Assembly: GCA_001313065.1 (NCBI GenBank)
Contig: BBFD01000096.1
Location: forward strand, 1 to 12,959
From: Silvimonas sp. JCM 19000
Lineage (GTDB): Bacteria; Pseudomonadota; Gammaproteobacteria; Burkholderiales; Chitinibacteraceae
Direction of reading: 5' to 3'
Length of the DNA: 12,959 bases
Under the pieces are notes generated by a model. The model did not search any database. It had not been told where the DNA came from and saw only the letters and a list, made by a program, of their open reading frames with translations. Both the position numbers and the translations under genes were made by a program. Positions 1 to 7,970 of the stretch are shown here, in pieces; the stretch's first letter is position 1, and each line of letters begins with the position of its first letter.

Positions 1-641
1 ACACGCGGCAAACGGCACATCGAGCGGATGCGCCGCCAGCACTTTCATCGCCACATCAATCACCGAGGCGGAGTCGCGGATATCCGGCAATGCCCCCAGA
101 TCACGCAAGGCGCGCAGACGGCGTTCGCTCAGCACTTTGGGCGTGGTCTCGATCACCGGCACGATAATGCCGGCCACCGCGCCGCCCTCATCGCGCACCG
201 GGCTGTACGAAAACGAAAAGTACGTTTCTTCGGCATAGCCAAAGCGCGTCATCACCAACTGCAGATCGCGGCCCTGCACGGCGCTGCCGCCATCCTTGAC
301 GTGTTGCACCATCGAGCCCACCACCGGCCAGACGTCGGACCATACTTCGGCCACCGGCGAGCCCAGCGCCCACGGATGTTTGTCGCCGAGGATCTGCACA
401 AACTCGTCGTTGTACAGCATGGTCAGCTGCGGGCCCCACCACAATTGCATCGGAAAACTGCAGGGCAACACGATGCCCAATGCCATTTTCAGACTTTGCG
501 GCCACAGTGCCGCAGGCCCCAAAGGGTGGCGGCCCAGTCCAGCGCCCGCATTTGCGCCTCCACCGCGCCGCCTCCCTGCATAAAGGCCAGGGATTCGTCG
601 TGGTCCAGAGCGGCGCTTGCGCCAGCACTCAGCTTCGTCAT
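1..641 (-). CDS. PAS/GAF sensor histidine kinase, N-terminal part (cut by window edge, one frameshift)
   Basis: This is the N-terminal part of a large sensor kinase of the kind that starts with a PAS fold. The opening reads MTKLSAGASAALDHDESLAF. After a frameshift it continues with motifs typical of this family: a WPQSLKMALGIVL stretch, WWGPQLTMLYNDEF, LGDKHPWALGSP, YAEETYFSFSYSPVRDE, then ERRLRALRDLGALPDI and the beginning of a GAF domain (HPLDVPFAAC) where the window ends. The kinase core lies outside the window, so kinase or hybrid kinase is inferred from the family. The ATG at 641 is the only start after an in-frame TGA at 686-684; no clear Shine-Dalgarno is visible. The frame breaks at about 524-526, where one base seems missing from a C run on the coding strand (expected ...WAATPLGPAALWPQSL). 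The gene follows bphO by 42 bases on the same strand, so the two are probably co-transcribed. A ligand for this PAS domain cannot be read from the sequence. Confidence 0.85.
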
Positions 642-683
642 TTGATTACCAGGTACAGAGACTGCTTTGGTTTTACTACACGT

Positions 684-1252
684 TCAGGCGAGTGTCGGTT
701 CGATCACGGCGGGACGATAGCGCTGGGCGGCGTCGGCAAATACGTCGAACACCTGCAATGCGGCAGTGCGTAGATCAGGCACGCTGTCAGCGGGCAATTG
801 ATCCAGTTTTTTCTACAAAGCGTGGCCATAGTGGCTGCTCGGCATGGTGGGTGAGATAACGGGTGGCGGCGTGCAGGCTGTGGTCTTCACCGGCCAATAC
901 ATGCCGCGCCAGGAATCGGGCGCCCAGGCGCGAACCTTCCAGCACATAGGCCGCTCCGGCCAGGCCTTTGACGTCGATTGCCGGCACAGCCAACGGTGCG
1001 GGACGGCTCAGGCCCAGTTGCGCCAGATCAGCAGCCAGCGCTTCGCGGCGTCGGCGTTCCGGCCAGTCAGTCAGCCAGTTGCCGATGCCCAGCGCTTCCA
1101 GCCGTTCTTCCAGCGGAAACAGCGCGGCGGCATGCGCCAGCAAAAAAGGCCTCGTAACCGCTGCGGGTGGCCAGGGCAAAGCCAGAGAACGCGCGGTCTA
1201 CCGCCTCGTGCCGGTCTTCCGTCGCCAGTTTCAGATCCATTCTGATTGACAT
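684..1252 (-). CDS. bphO: Biliverdin-producing heme oxygenase BphO (two frameshifts)
   Basis: Heme oxygenase opens the heme ring to give biliverdin, the chromophore of bacteriophytochromes, in the cytoplasm. The protein begins MSIRMDLKLATEDRHEAVDR; the His in EDRHEAVD (about residue 15) fits the proximal heme ligand. The distal region LAGAAYVLEGSRLGARFLAR is the hallmark of the BphO family. The frame is interrupted twice, each time in a run one base too long: A 1142-1147 (expected GYEAFLLAHAAALFPLEER) and T 807-812 (expected RFVEKLDQLPADS). Removing one base at each gives a continuous 188-residue protein ending at TGA 686-684, the usual family size. The ATG at 1252 has a strong upstream AAGGAG about five bases away, which decides the start. 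It is divergent from the response regulator gene at 1362 and sits directly ahead of a PAS/GAF sensor kinase rather than beside bphP. Family assignment is firm; the supply of chromophore to the nearby BphP is inference. Confidence 0.93.
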
Positions 1253-1312
1253 GATTCTCCTTAAGGCATTATCTGTTACGAGAAAAATGCGCTAGCCTGA
1301 AAGCTAACCATC

Positions 1313-1324
1313 GACAACGTTGTC
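1313..1324. promoter_or_regulatory. 12-bp perfect palindrome GACAACGTTGTC between divergent genes
   Basis: GACAACGTTGTC is a perfect 12-base palindrome in the 109-base gap between bphO (minus) and the response regulator (plus). The central AACGTT resembles operators of LacI/GalR-type repressors, but no such regulator gene is in the window. It could control both divergent genes. Its left half overlaps a TTGTC sequence on each strand that also looks like part of a -35 box. A short TAGC/GCTA inverted repeat lies at about 1292-1305. Regulatory role is inferred only. Confidence 0.4.
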
Positions 1325-1361
1325 ACATCCTTTATTAAACCACCTACCTGTTTACACCACC

Positions 1362-1733
1362 ATGAGCGTCGAATTAAGTATTTTGTATGTCGAAGACAAC
1401 GCAATGTTGCGCGCAACGCTACTTGAGTACCTGGAAGAGACAGGTCATCAGGTGGTTGCCGTGGCCACCGCGGAAGACGCCCTGGTCCAGCTGGAGCAAC
1501 AGCGCTTTCATATTTTGCTGACCGACGTCAGCTTGCCGGGCAAATCCGGCATCGAACTGGGCCGCGAAACCTACGCGCGGTTTCCGGACACCCGCATTAT
1601 CCTGGCCACCGGTTTTGATCTGGCCAACGATCAAGGCAAAATCAATATTCCGGGGGCGACCTTGCTGCCCAAGCCGTTTGATCTGGACCGCGTCGACGAT
1701 GCCCTGGCCGAAATTGCCGCATCCTTATCCTGA
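1362..1733 (+). CDS. Single-domain response regulator (CheY-like receiver)
   Basis: This is a receiver domain without an output domain, about 123 residues from MSVELSILYVEDN. The acidic pair is in YVEDN, the phosphoacceptor Asp in LLTDVSLPGKSGIELG, the switch Thr in ILATGF and the conserved Lys in LLPKPFDLDRV. It is one of only two unbroken genes in the window. The reading frame extends up to a TTG at 1320, but the ATG at 1362 fits the normal start of a receiver domain; neither has an obvious Shine-Dalgarno. It is transcribed away from bphO and converges on the hybrid kinase, ending 63 bases from its stop. The partner kinase is not shown by the sequence; BphP, the adjacent hybrid kinase and the PAS/GAF kinase are all candidates. 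It could be a phosphate sink or a phosphotransfer partner. Confidence 0.9.
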   Translation: MSVELSILYVEDNAMLRATLLEYLEETGHQVVAVATAEDALVQLEQQRFHILLTDVSLPGKSGIELGRETYARFPDTRIILATGFDLANDQGKINIPGATLLPKPFDLDRVDDALAEIAASLS

Positions 1734-1758
1734 TGCTGCCTAAGGCTGAGTGATTACC

Positions 1759-1776
1759 GGGCCGCCACTGCGGCCC
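1759..1776. terminator. GC-rich hairpin between convergent genes, probable terminator
   Basis: GGGCCGC, a CACT loop and GCGGCCC form a perfect 7-bp stem between the response regulator stop (1733) and the end of the hybrid kinase (1797). For the plus strand it is followed by a weak TGTTCT tail. A second short stem, CGGCC-TCA-GGCCG (1792-1804), covers the hybrid kinase stop codon. Position and stem make a bidirectional terminator likely, although the T tract is poor. Confidence 0.55.
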
Positions 1777-1796
1777 TGTTCTATCGTGCTGCGGCC

Positions 1797-4198
1797 TCAG
1801 GCCGTGCCGCGTAAAGCCAGCCGGACTTTCTCTGCCAGTTGCTCCTGGCCATACGGTTTCTGGATGATGGCCGCCTCAATCGAACCCAGCGCGGCCAGAT
1901 CGGCATAGCCCGTCACAAATACGATGGGCATTTGCGGACGGCGCTGCCGCACGACCTTGGCCAGCTCGGCCCCGTTCATGCCGGGCATGGCAAAGTCGGC
2001 CACCAATAAAGCGATATCGGTGTTCTGGTCCAGCAGTTCAAGCGCCGCGCCGCCACTGGCCGCCTCGATGACGCGATAACCCAGGTCTTGCAGCATCAGC
2101 GTGGTTACTTCGCGCACGGCCGGATCATCGTCCACCACCAGCAAGGTGCTGGCTGTCACAAACGGCACCGTCTCGCCCACCGCGCTGGGGCAAACGGCAA
2201 TTTCGCTGGGGAGGGGCGCGGCATGGGGCAGATACACCTTGACCGTGGTGCCGCGGCCCGGCGCGGTGTGGATTGCTACACCACCGCCCGACTGTTTGGC
2301 AAAGCCGTAGACCTGGGCCAGGCCCAGACCGGACCCCTTGCCCACTTCTTTGGTGGTAAAGAAAGGCTCGAACGCGCGTGCCAGCACTTCCTCATCCATG
2401 CCCGAACCATTGTCGGTCACCGACAGCACCACATAGTCGCCAGGCTCCGGACCTTCCGGGCGTGGACCGCGTTGCAGCACTGCTTCGTTATGCGTCGACA
2501 CCGCCAGGCTACCGCCGACTTCCATGGCGTCACGCGCGTTGATGGCGAGGTTGAGGATGATCAGTTCAATCTGGGTGGGGTCCACCAGCGCCGACCATAA
2601 ATCAGGCTGCAAGCGATATTCAATGCCGACGCTACCGCCCATGGTGGATTGCAGCAGATCCTGCATGCCAGCCACGGTTTCATTCAGATTGGTTGGCTTG
2701 GCCTCCAGCCGTTGTCGGCGCGAAAAAGCCAGCAATTGCACGGTGAGCCGCGCGCCGCGTTCACCGGCTTCGCGGATATTGGCAATGCGTTTGAGCACCC
2801 GGTCGGGCGGTGATTCGCGCACCACGTCACGCGCCAGAAAGCTGGCGTTGGATAAAACCACGGTCAGCAGATTATTGAAGTCGTGCGCCACGCCTGCGGT
2901 CAGCTGGCCGACTGCTTCCAGCCGCTGCATTTGTTGCAGCGTGGCTTCGACTTGTTCGCGCTCGTGGATTTGCCGCAGCAATTGGCGGTTGGCTGCGGCC
3001 AGTTCGTCCACCGCCATGCGTTCATGGGTAATGTCGCGCGCCACGGCGTACATAAAGCCGTCGTCCGGCACCGCCGTCCACGACAGCCAGCGATAAGAAC
3101 CATCGGCATGCCGCACCCGGTTTACAAATCGATTGGTAATGCGGCCCGCTGCGATGGCGCTGGCTTCGGCTTCGGTGGCGGCACGGTCGTCCGGGTGCGT
3201 CAGATCCCAGATATGCGTGCCAACCAGGCTGGCTTCGGTCCAGCCCAACACATCGTGCCACGCTGGATTGATGGCGATGGCGGTGGTGTCATAACGCGCC
3301 ACCATAAACAGATCGCGCGACAGCTTCCAGGTGCGGTCGCGTTCGCGCGTTCGTGCCTCCACCCGTTCTTCCAGCACGCTGTTAAGGCGCTGCATGGCGT
3401 CTTCGGCATGCTTTTGTTCGGTCACATCATTCAGCACGCCGGTAAAGCGGGTGCAGACGCCGTGTTCAAAAAAACGCCGTGCCGCGCGTAGAAACCCAAC
3501 GGATCTGGCCATCGGGTGCCACGGTACGATATTCAGCCGAATAATCACGCGAGCTTTGCGCGCTGATGGCTTCGCGCACCAACTCGCTCATGCGCGCCCG
3601 GTCGGCCGGATGCACGCCTTGTTCAAACACCGCCAGCGACACCTCGGCATCGGGCGGCAAGCCGAACATTTCGCGGCAACGCTCATCCCATGTCAGCCGG
3701 CCACTCACCGGCTCAAAATTCCATGTGCCATGCGGGCAGCCCGCAGCGCCAGCCGCATATGCGTGTTGGCCTCGGCCAGCGCGGTTTCGGCACGCAGCGC
3801 TCGCGCCGCTCGCGCACTTCGGCCATGGCGCGATGCAGCGCCTTGGGCAGCAGGCTCAGATTGTGTTTAAGGATGTAATCGGTTGCGCCCTGGCGCATCA
3901 CATTGACGGCGTGGGTTTCGCCCAGCACGCCGGAGACAAAGATAAACGGCATTTGCGGGTATTTTTTCCCGCACCAGCCGCAACGCATCTTCGCCGGTAA
4001 ACAGCGGCAACAAAAAAAGTCGGCCAGCACGACGTCATAGTCGAACGGACCACTCAGGCGTTCCTGCAGCATTTGCGGAGTGTCGACCACGTCCAGCGTG
4101 GCGGCAAAGCCGGTGCGTTCCAGTTCAAACGACAGCAGCTCGACATCGCGCGCGTTATCTTCAATCAGCAGTATGCGTACCTGAGTCAGAACCGACAT
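1797..4198 (-). CDS. REC-PAS-PAS hybrid sensor histidine kinase with C-terminal REC (five frameshifts)
   Basis: With frames joined, this is a single protein of about 799 residues. Order: an N-terminal receiver (VRILLIEDNARDVELL, phosphoacceptor Asp in VVLADF, Lys in DYILKHNLSLL); a PAS domain (MGTWNFEPVSGRLTWDERC to VLNDVTEQK); a second PAS domain (INPAWHDVLGWTEASLVG to YAVARDITHERMA); HisKA with the H box GQLTAGVAHDFNNLL (His about 438); an ATPase with N box LNLAINARDAM and G boxes DNGSGMDEE and GKGSGLGLAQVYG; and a C-terminal receiver (LLVVDDDPAVREV, Asp about 734 in VADFAMPGMNG, Lys in IQKPYG). No membrane segment is seen, so it is cytoplasmic. The ATG at 4198 has AAGG five bases upstream. 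Frame breaks lie at A 4012-4018, T 3962-3967, about 3797, C 3728-3729 and A 3468-3474; correcting them gives exactly 800 codons. It lies 75 bases after the Rcp1-type regulator, so it is likely the third gene of the bphP operon. The receiver ahead of PAS suggests it can take phosphate from another kinase, plausibly BphP. Confidence 0.92.
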
Positions 4199-4222
4199 GG
4201 AAACCTTATGAAATGGACAAAC

Positions 4223-4251
4223 CGCGCCGCCGATGGGGGCCGGACGGCGCG
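4223..4251. promoter_or_regulatory. GC-rich inverted repeat between response regulator and hybrid kinase
   Basis: CGCGCCG (4223-4229) and CGGCGCG (4245-4251) form a perfect 7-bp stem with a 15-base loop in the 75-base gap between the two genes. There is no T tract, so it is not a convincing terminator. It might tune expression of the downstream kinase, but this is only suggested by its position. Confidence 0.3.
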
Positions 4252-4273
4252 AGCAACGGGATTGCGGCCGGGA

Positions 4274-4747
4274 TCACGAGCGGGGCAAGCGCTGGTGATG
4301 CAGGCGGTAACGCGCTGAACCGGGCGGCGGCTCGTTCAGCACCGCCCAGAACACGCCAAGGTCAGCAATGGCAGCGACAAAATCGCGGAACTCCACCGGC
4401 TTGACCACATAGGCGTTGACGCCCAGTTCATAGGCGCGCGCCAGATCGGGTTCTTCGCGCGAGGAAGTCAGCATGACCACCGGCACCGAGCGCAAATCAG
4501 GCGTTTCGCGCACGATCTTCAGCACTTCCAGGCCGTCCACACGCGGCAGCTTGAGGTCCAGCAGAATCACGGCTGGATTGCCTTCGGTGCGATCGCTGTG
4601 CTCGTTACGTCTAAACAGATAGTCCAGCGCTTCCGCGCCATCACGGACCACCACTACGTCGTTGGCGAGCTGACTACGCTCCAGGGCCACCAACGTCAGT
4701 TCAAGATCTTTAGGGTTATCTTCAACCAATAAGATCGGTTTTAGCAT
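4274..4747 (-). CDS. Phytochrome-associated response regulator (Rcp1-like)
   Basis: This is an intact single-domain receiver of about 157 residues, of the type that partners phytochrome kinases. It begins [20 protein letters not shown]. The phosphoacceptor Asp is in [17 protein letters not shown], the switch Thr in [13 protein letters not shown] and the conserved Lys in AYVVKPVEF. The tail [11 protein letters not shown] matches the FW...LNEPPP end of Rcp1-type regulators. Two ATGs are possible, 4753 and 4747; I favour 4747 because GTAGAG lies about six bases upstream and [10 protein letters not shown] is a normal start. The start lies inside the last codons of bphP (stop at 4722), so the two are probably translationally coupled. 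The expected role is to accept phosphate from BphP; with no output domain, it must act by protein contact or pass phosphate on. Confidence 0.95.
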   Translation of the reverse strand: MLKPILLVEDNPKDLELTLVALERSQLANDVVVVRDGAEALDYLFRRNEHSDRTEGNPAVILLDLKLPRVDGLEVLKIVRETPDLRSVPVVMLTSSREEPDLARAYELGVNAYVVKPVEFRDFVAAIADLGVFWAVLNEPPPGSARYRLHHQRLPRS

Positions 4748-6993
4748 GGGCATCTCTACGTTTTACGGTTTGCGGGCCGGAACGCGGTAAGGAGAACCAG
4801 AAGGTGGCGCCTTTATCCAGCTCCCCTTCGGCCCAGGTCCGACCATCGTGGCGCTCGATGATGCGTCGCACATTGGCCAGACCGATCCCGGTTCCTTCAA
4901 ATTCTTCCATCCGGTGCAGGCGCTGGAACACGCCAAACAGCTTGTTGGCGTAATCCATATGGAAACCCACACCGTTATCCCTGATGTAAATCACGTGGTC
5001 AGGGCCACGTACTTCGGCGCCGATCTCGATCACGGCGGGGTCGCGGCCACGCGTGTACTTCACCGCATTGCTCAGCAGATTGCGCAAGGCAGATGCAGGA
5101 ATGCGGCGTCGGCAATGACGCGCGGCATCGGATGCAGCTTCCATTCAATATTGCGGTCTTGCAGATCGGGCGCCATCTCCAGCCGCACCGACTCAATCAG
5201 CGCATAGACATCGACTTCGGTCGGGCGCAAGGCCGAGCGGCCCATCTGCGAAAACGTCAGCAGGTTGTCGACCAGGGTGCCGGCAAAGCGCGCCGAATCG
5301 CCAATATGGTCAAGAAAACGCGTACCTCGCTCTGACAAGCGCGTGCCTTCAAAGTCACCCAGCAATTCGGCGTAGCCGACGATATGCCGCAGCGGCGCGC
5401 GCAAATCATGCGACACGCTGTACGAAAACGCTTCCAGCTCTTTGTTGGATTTGCGCAGTTCTTCGGCCAGCGCGGCCATTTCTTCGGCCTTGCGCAGCAC
5501 GATGCCTAGCGTGGCATTGCGTAATTCGATTGCGCCTTCGGTTTCGGCACGATCCCACGGCAGCGCCATGTCGCGCACGGTTTGTTCCCAGGCGGCAAAA
5601 CTGGCGCGCGGATTAAGTTTGCCGTTGACTTCGGCCTTGCCCGGCTTGCCCGCCCAGGTGACGGTCTGTACCGTTTCGGGGCGGAACCACACCAGATAAT
5701 GCGAATGCAGTTCCGAGATCGAAACCGCCATGATGCCGGCGCAATATTCGGCCAACTCGGGCACCGCCGGAATATCGCGGCGCACGCTGTCGCTGGCATA
5801 GACCTCGCGCTCGCCCCCCTCACCCAACCACGCTACCAACTGGTGGATGGTGGCATTGGGCGGGGTCTGGCCAAAGGTGATGCAGCGGTCGCCCGCGACC
5901 ACCGCAGCGCCGGCCGCTGCGCCAAAATTCATGAATACATCAGGCACCGCCTGCAAACCTTCCGCCACGCCGTCACGGTCGGCCATCAGCGCCAGCATCT
6001 GCACGATCATATGGCGCAATTGCAGGCGGCGATCGGCCTGGGCGTGCGCCTCACGCGCTTCGAGCTGCAACGACAGAATGCGGCCAAGCAGCTCGCACGC
6101 GCTGCGGGTCTGGAACGACACCGGCAGCGCCGTGGTGTTGTGGCAAGAAATCAAACCCCACAAGCGACCGTCAACCACCAGCGAAATCGACATGCTGGCC
6201 AGCGTGCCCATATTGCGCATGTATTGCAGATGCACCGGCGACACGCTGCGCAACAGGGCCAGGCTCATATCCAGCGGCCGTTGCGTGGTCGGGTTGATGG
6301 GCGGCACCAGCGGGGACGGCTGGTAATTGGCGTCCGAAATCACGCGCAGGCGGTTAAGGCGGTACAACTCGCGCGCTTGCGCCGGGATGTCGGAGGCGGG
6401 GAAATGCAGATCGAGATAACTGTCATAGCCGGCGCTGAGCGTTTCGGCCAGCACCTGGCCGTGATAGTCGGCATCAAAGCGATACACCATCACGCGGCCA
6501 AAGCCGGTCAGCTTTCTGGCTTGTTGCGCCGCCAGTTCGCACAGCGCAGCCGTCGAATCGGCGTCTTGCAACTGGCCGACAAAATGCCGCACCAGCGGGT
6601 AGAGCGTAGAAAAAGAATCGTGACCGGCCGCTTGCGGTTCAAATTCGGCAATGAGCAAGCCATCGTGGCGATGCACCATCATTTCGAAGCGGCATCGGCG
6701 TTGCTCTTGAACGCGACTTCGCCGTAATGCGAGGGATTGCTGTCTTGTTCCAGCAGGGTGTTGATGCGGCTGTGCAGTTCGGGCTGATCACGCAGCAATA
6801 CGGGTAGCGCCTGGCCCAGCAAGGCCTCGGGGGGGCTGCCCAGCAAGCTGGCGCAATTGGCACTGGCCTGCAGCACGACCAACTCGCCTTCAGCCAACAC
6901 CAACATAAAGCCGTGCGGCTGAATACTGCCGGGAATATGAATCGGCTCTGAGGCGCAATCGTCCAGGCTTTGATCCGGCACATTATTGCTCAA
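4722..6993 (-). CDS. bphP: Bacteriophytochrome histidine kinase BphP (two frameshifts)
   Basis: A red/far-red photoreceptor kinase of about 757 residues with the classical PAS-GAF-PHY-HisKA-ATPase order. The biliverdin-binding Cys is at about residue 13 ([18 protein letters not shown]). The GAF domain carries the PASDIP motif (about 199-204) and the conserved His in [12 protein letters not shown] (about 255). The PHY tongue has PRASF (about 462-466). The kinase has the H box [15 protein letters not shown] (His about 529), N box [12 protein letters not shown] and G boxes DNGVGF and [12 protein letters not shown], similar to Cph1-type kinases. I choose a TTG start at 6993 because AAGGAG lies six bases ahead of it; a longer GTG start (7032) would bury that site. 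Single missing bases at about 6690 and 5090 break the frame; restoring them gives exactly 758 codons. The stop overlaps the start of the Rcp1-like regulator. All chromophore-binding and catalytic residues checked are present, so a photoactive kinase is expected. Confidence 0.97.
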
Positions 6994-7039
6994 TTGCTGC
7001 TCCTTGCAGGATTGAAGCCCTGCTTGTGGCACCTGGCGG

Positions 7040-7056
7040 TGGCACCCGAATTGCCA
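7040..7056. promoter_or_regulatory. Sigma-54-like -24/-12 element, near-palindromic (TGGCA-N7-TGCCA)
   Basis: On the plus strand TGGCAC-CCGAA-TTGC matches the sigma-54 pattern, with the -24 GG and -12 GC at the right spacing. It would drive the acidic-protein gene at 7256 with a leader of about 190 bases. Because the element is almost an inverted repeat, the minus strand also reads TGGCA-N7-GTGC with correct GG/GC spacing, which would start bphP about 36 bases before its TTG. It could instead be a dimeric regulator site. No sigma-54 activator gene is in the window. Confidence 0.4.
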
Positions 7057-7255
7057 GGCCGGATTAAGGCCCGATTGGATTAAGATGCTCAGTGGCAGCC
7101 AATAACATTGCGGCGGCCACGTGATCCGGAAGTCCTACAGCCATTACCGCGCAACACCGATCAGGAACCGTCGGCGATTTTGCCATACTTGTATCAAGTC
7201 GGGGCGATGCAATAAAGCAGTCAGCCCTCAACGCATTAAACCAGGAGGAATGACA

Positions 7256-7637
7256 ATGGCAACTCCCACCCCAAACCCGCACAGCGATTTTTTTCTCTGG
7301 ATCGTGATACCCGCCACGATCTGGCCACGCGCGATAGCGCCTTGGCGACTGGGCCACCGAAGAAGATGGCGACGGCGTCGAAATCAACGAACGCACTGCG
7401 CTCGACGACGCCCTCAACCAGCCTGACATTGAGGCCCTGCCTGACGAAGATGCCGCGCTGCTGGTGGACGATGCGCCCCTGGGCGATGATCCGGTCAGCC
7501 CCGATATCCGTCGCATGGAAGAAAACAGCGGCGCCGATGAATCCGAAGAAGCGCGCAGCGAACGCGAAGAATATGAAGTCGAATTCGCCACCGGCGTGCA
7601 AAACCCGGATGATGCGACCGATACCAAACTGGCCTGA
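7256..7637 (+). CDS. Highly acidic small protein of unknown function (two frameshifts)
   Basis: I do not recognise this family. The ATG at 7256 has a textbook AGGAGG seven bases upstream (7243-7248); an ATG at 7250 is too close to that site. The protein starts MATPTPNPHSD. The frame breaks in a run of seven T (7288-7294; five expected) and at GG 7344-7345 (three expected). Joined, it continues SLDRDTRHDLATRDSALGDW, then ATEEDGDGVEINERTALDD and later SPDIRRMEENSGADESEEAR, ending ...DDATDTKLA at TGA 7635-7637. That is 126 residues, about 30% Asp plus Glu with only nine Lys/Arg, a net charge near -29. There is no signal peptide, membrane segment or Cys. The composition suggests a soluble, largely disordered protein. 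It is divergent from bphP and followed by hairpins, so it is probably a single-gene transcript. The clean acidic codon pattern through the corrected frame is the main evidence that it is real. Confidence 0.7.
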
Positions 7638-7682
7638 ACCCGGCATCCGCCACTGCCCGCGCAATTACGCTGTATTCAACCT

Positions 7683-7726
7683 GCCAGATCGGGCGATTAA
7701 AGCCCGGTTTGGCATGCTTCGAGCAT
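7683..7726 (+). terminator. Two adjacent hairpins after the acidic-protein gene, possible terminator
   Basis: The first hairpin pairs GCCAGATCGGGC (7683-7694) with GCCCGGTTTGGC (7702-7713) around a GATTAAA loop, 12 pairs including two G-U. The second, ATGCT-TCG-AGCAT (7714-7726), follows with no gap. They lie 46 bases after the stop at 7637. No T tract follows, so termination is plausible but not proven; a structured 3' end is the alternative. Confidence 0.4.
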
Positions 7727-7768
7727 AAAGATCTCTCCGGTTTTCAAAAAAATCATGTCAGCGCTTAC

Positions 7769-7797
7769 ATTGATGTAGGATATATGCCTACATCGAT
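7769..7797. repeat. 11-bp inverted repeat around GATGTAGG / CCTACATC
   Basis: ATTGATGTAGG and CCTACATCGAT face each other across a seven-base ATATATG spacer. GATGTAGG/CCTACATC is a perfect 8-bp match, and the arms reach 11 with one T-G position. The A/T-rich centre and size fit either a dimeric regulator site or an RNA hairpin. Confidence 0.4.
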
Positions 7798-7803
7798 CTG
7801 GCA

Positions 7804-7815
7804 TGTCACATGACA
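7804..7815. repeat. Short inverted repeat TGTCA-CA-TGACA
   Basis: TGTCA and TGACA flank a CA dinucleotide just after the 7769-7797 repeat. Another TGTCA occurs at about 7756-7760. Clustered half-sites suggest a regulator binding area upstream of the CHASE3 kinase, but the protein is unknown. Confidence 0.3.
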
Positions 7816-7911
7816 GAATCGCCAGCGATTTACCGTAATGAATCCCCGATTAAATTGATTTGAGCTTGCCGCATGCAAATATTGCAATGCGGATTCAATC
7901 GCCGTGCAAAG

Positions 7912-7952
7912 GCGCAATAATGCGCAATTGCCGATCGGGCGCTTTATTGCGC
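7912..7952. repeat. 9-bp inverted repeat GCGCAATAA / TTATTGCGC
   Basis: GCGCAATAA (7912-7920) is exactly complementary to TTATTGCGC (7944-7952), with a 23-base loop that holds its own GCGC-rich sequence. A GATCGGGCG string in the loop (about 7933-7941) also occurs in the hairpin at 7683-7713, so the two ends of the non-coding stretch share sequence. On the plus strand it is followed by TAAC and seven A, not by T. Confidence 0.4.
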
Positions 7953-7970
7953 TAACAAAAAAACACTTAT

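Noticed and set aside
28..645. Plus-strand open frame opposite the PAS/GAF kinase
   Set aside because: His/Arg/Ala-rich shadow frame; the minus strand carries the PAS motifs throughout.
2088..3491. Plus-strand open frames opposite the hybrid kinase
   Set aside because: The minus strand carries PAS, HisKA, ATPase and receiver motifs continuously over this range.
1797..4198. Separate genes for a receiver protein (4198-3713) and a PAS-kinase (3548-1797)
   Set aside because: The apparent split comes from indels; PAS sequence bridges both parts and the corrected length is exactly 800 codons.
5582..6727. Long plus-strand open frame (381 codons) opposite bphP
   Set aside because: It lies antisense to the GAF-PHY region of BphP, is rich in Arg/His/Gln as expected from reverse reading of GC-rich codons, and shows no family motif.
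7064..7664. Minus-strand open frames across the acidic-protein gene
   Set aside because: They are Ser/Arg- or Phe/Ala-rich reverse readings of acidic codons, while the plus strand has a strong ribosome site and coherent acidic codons after correction.
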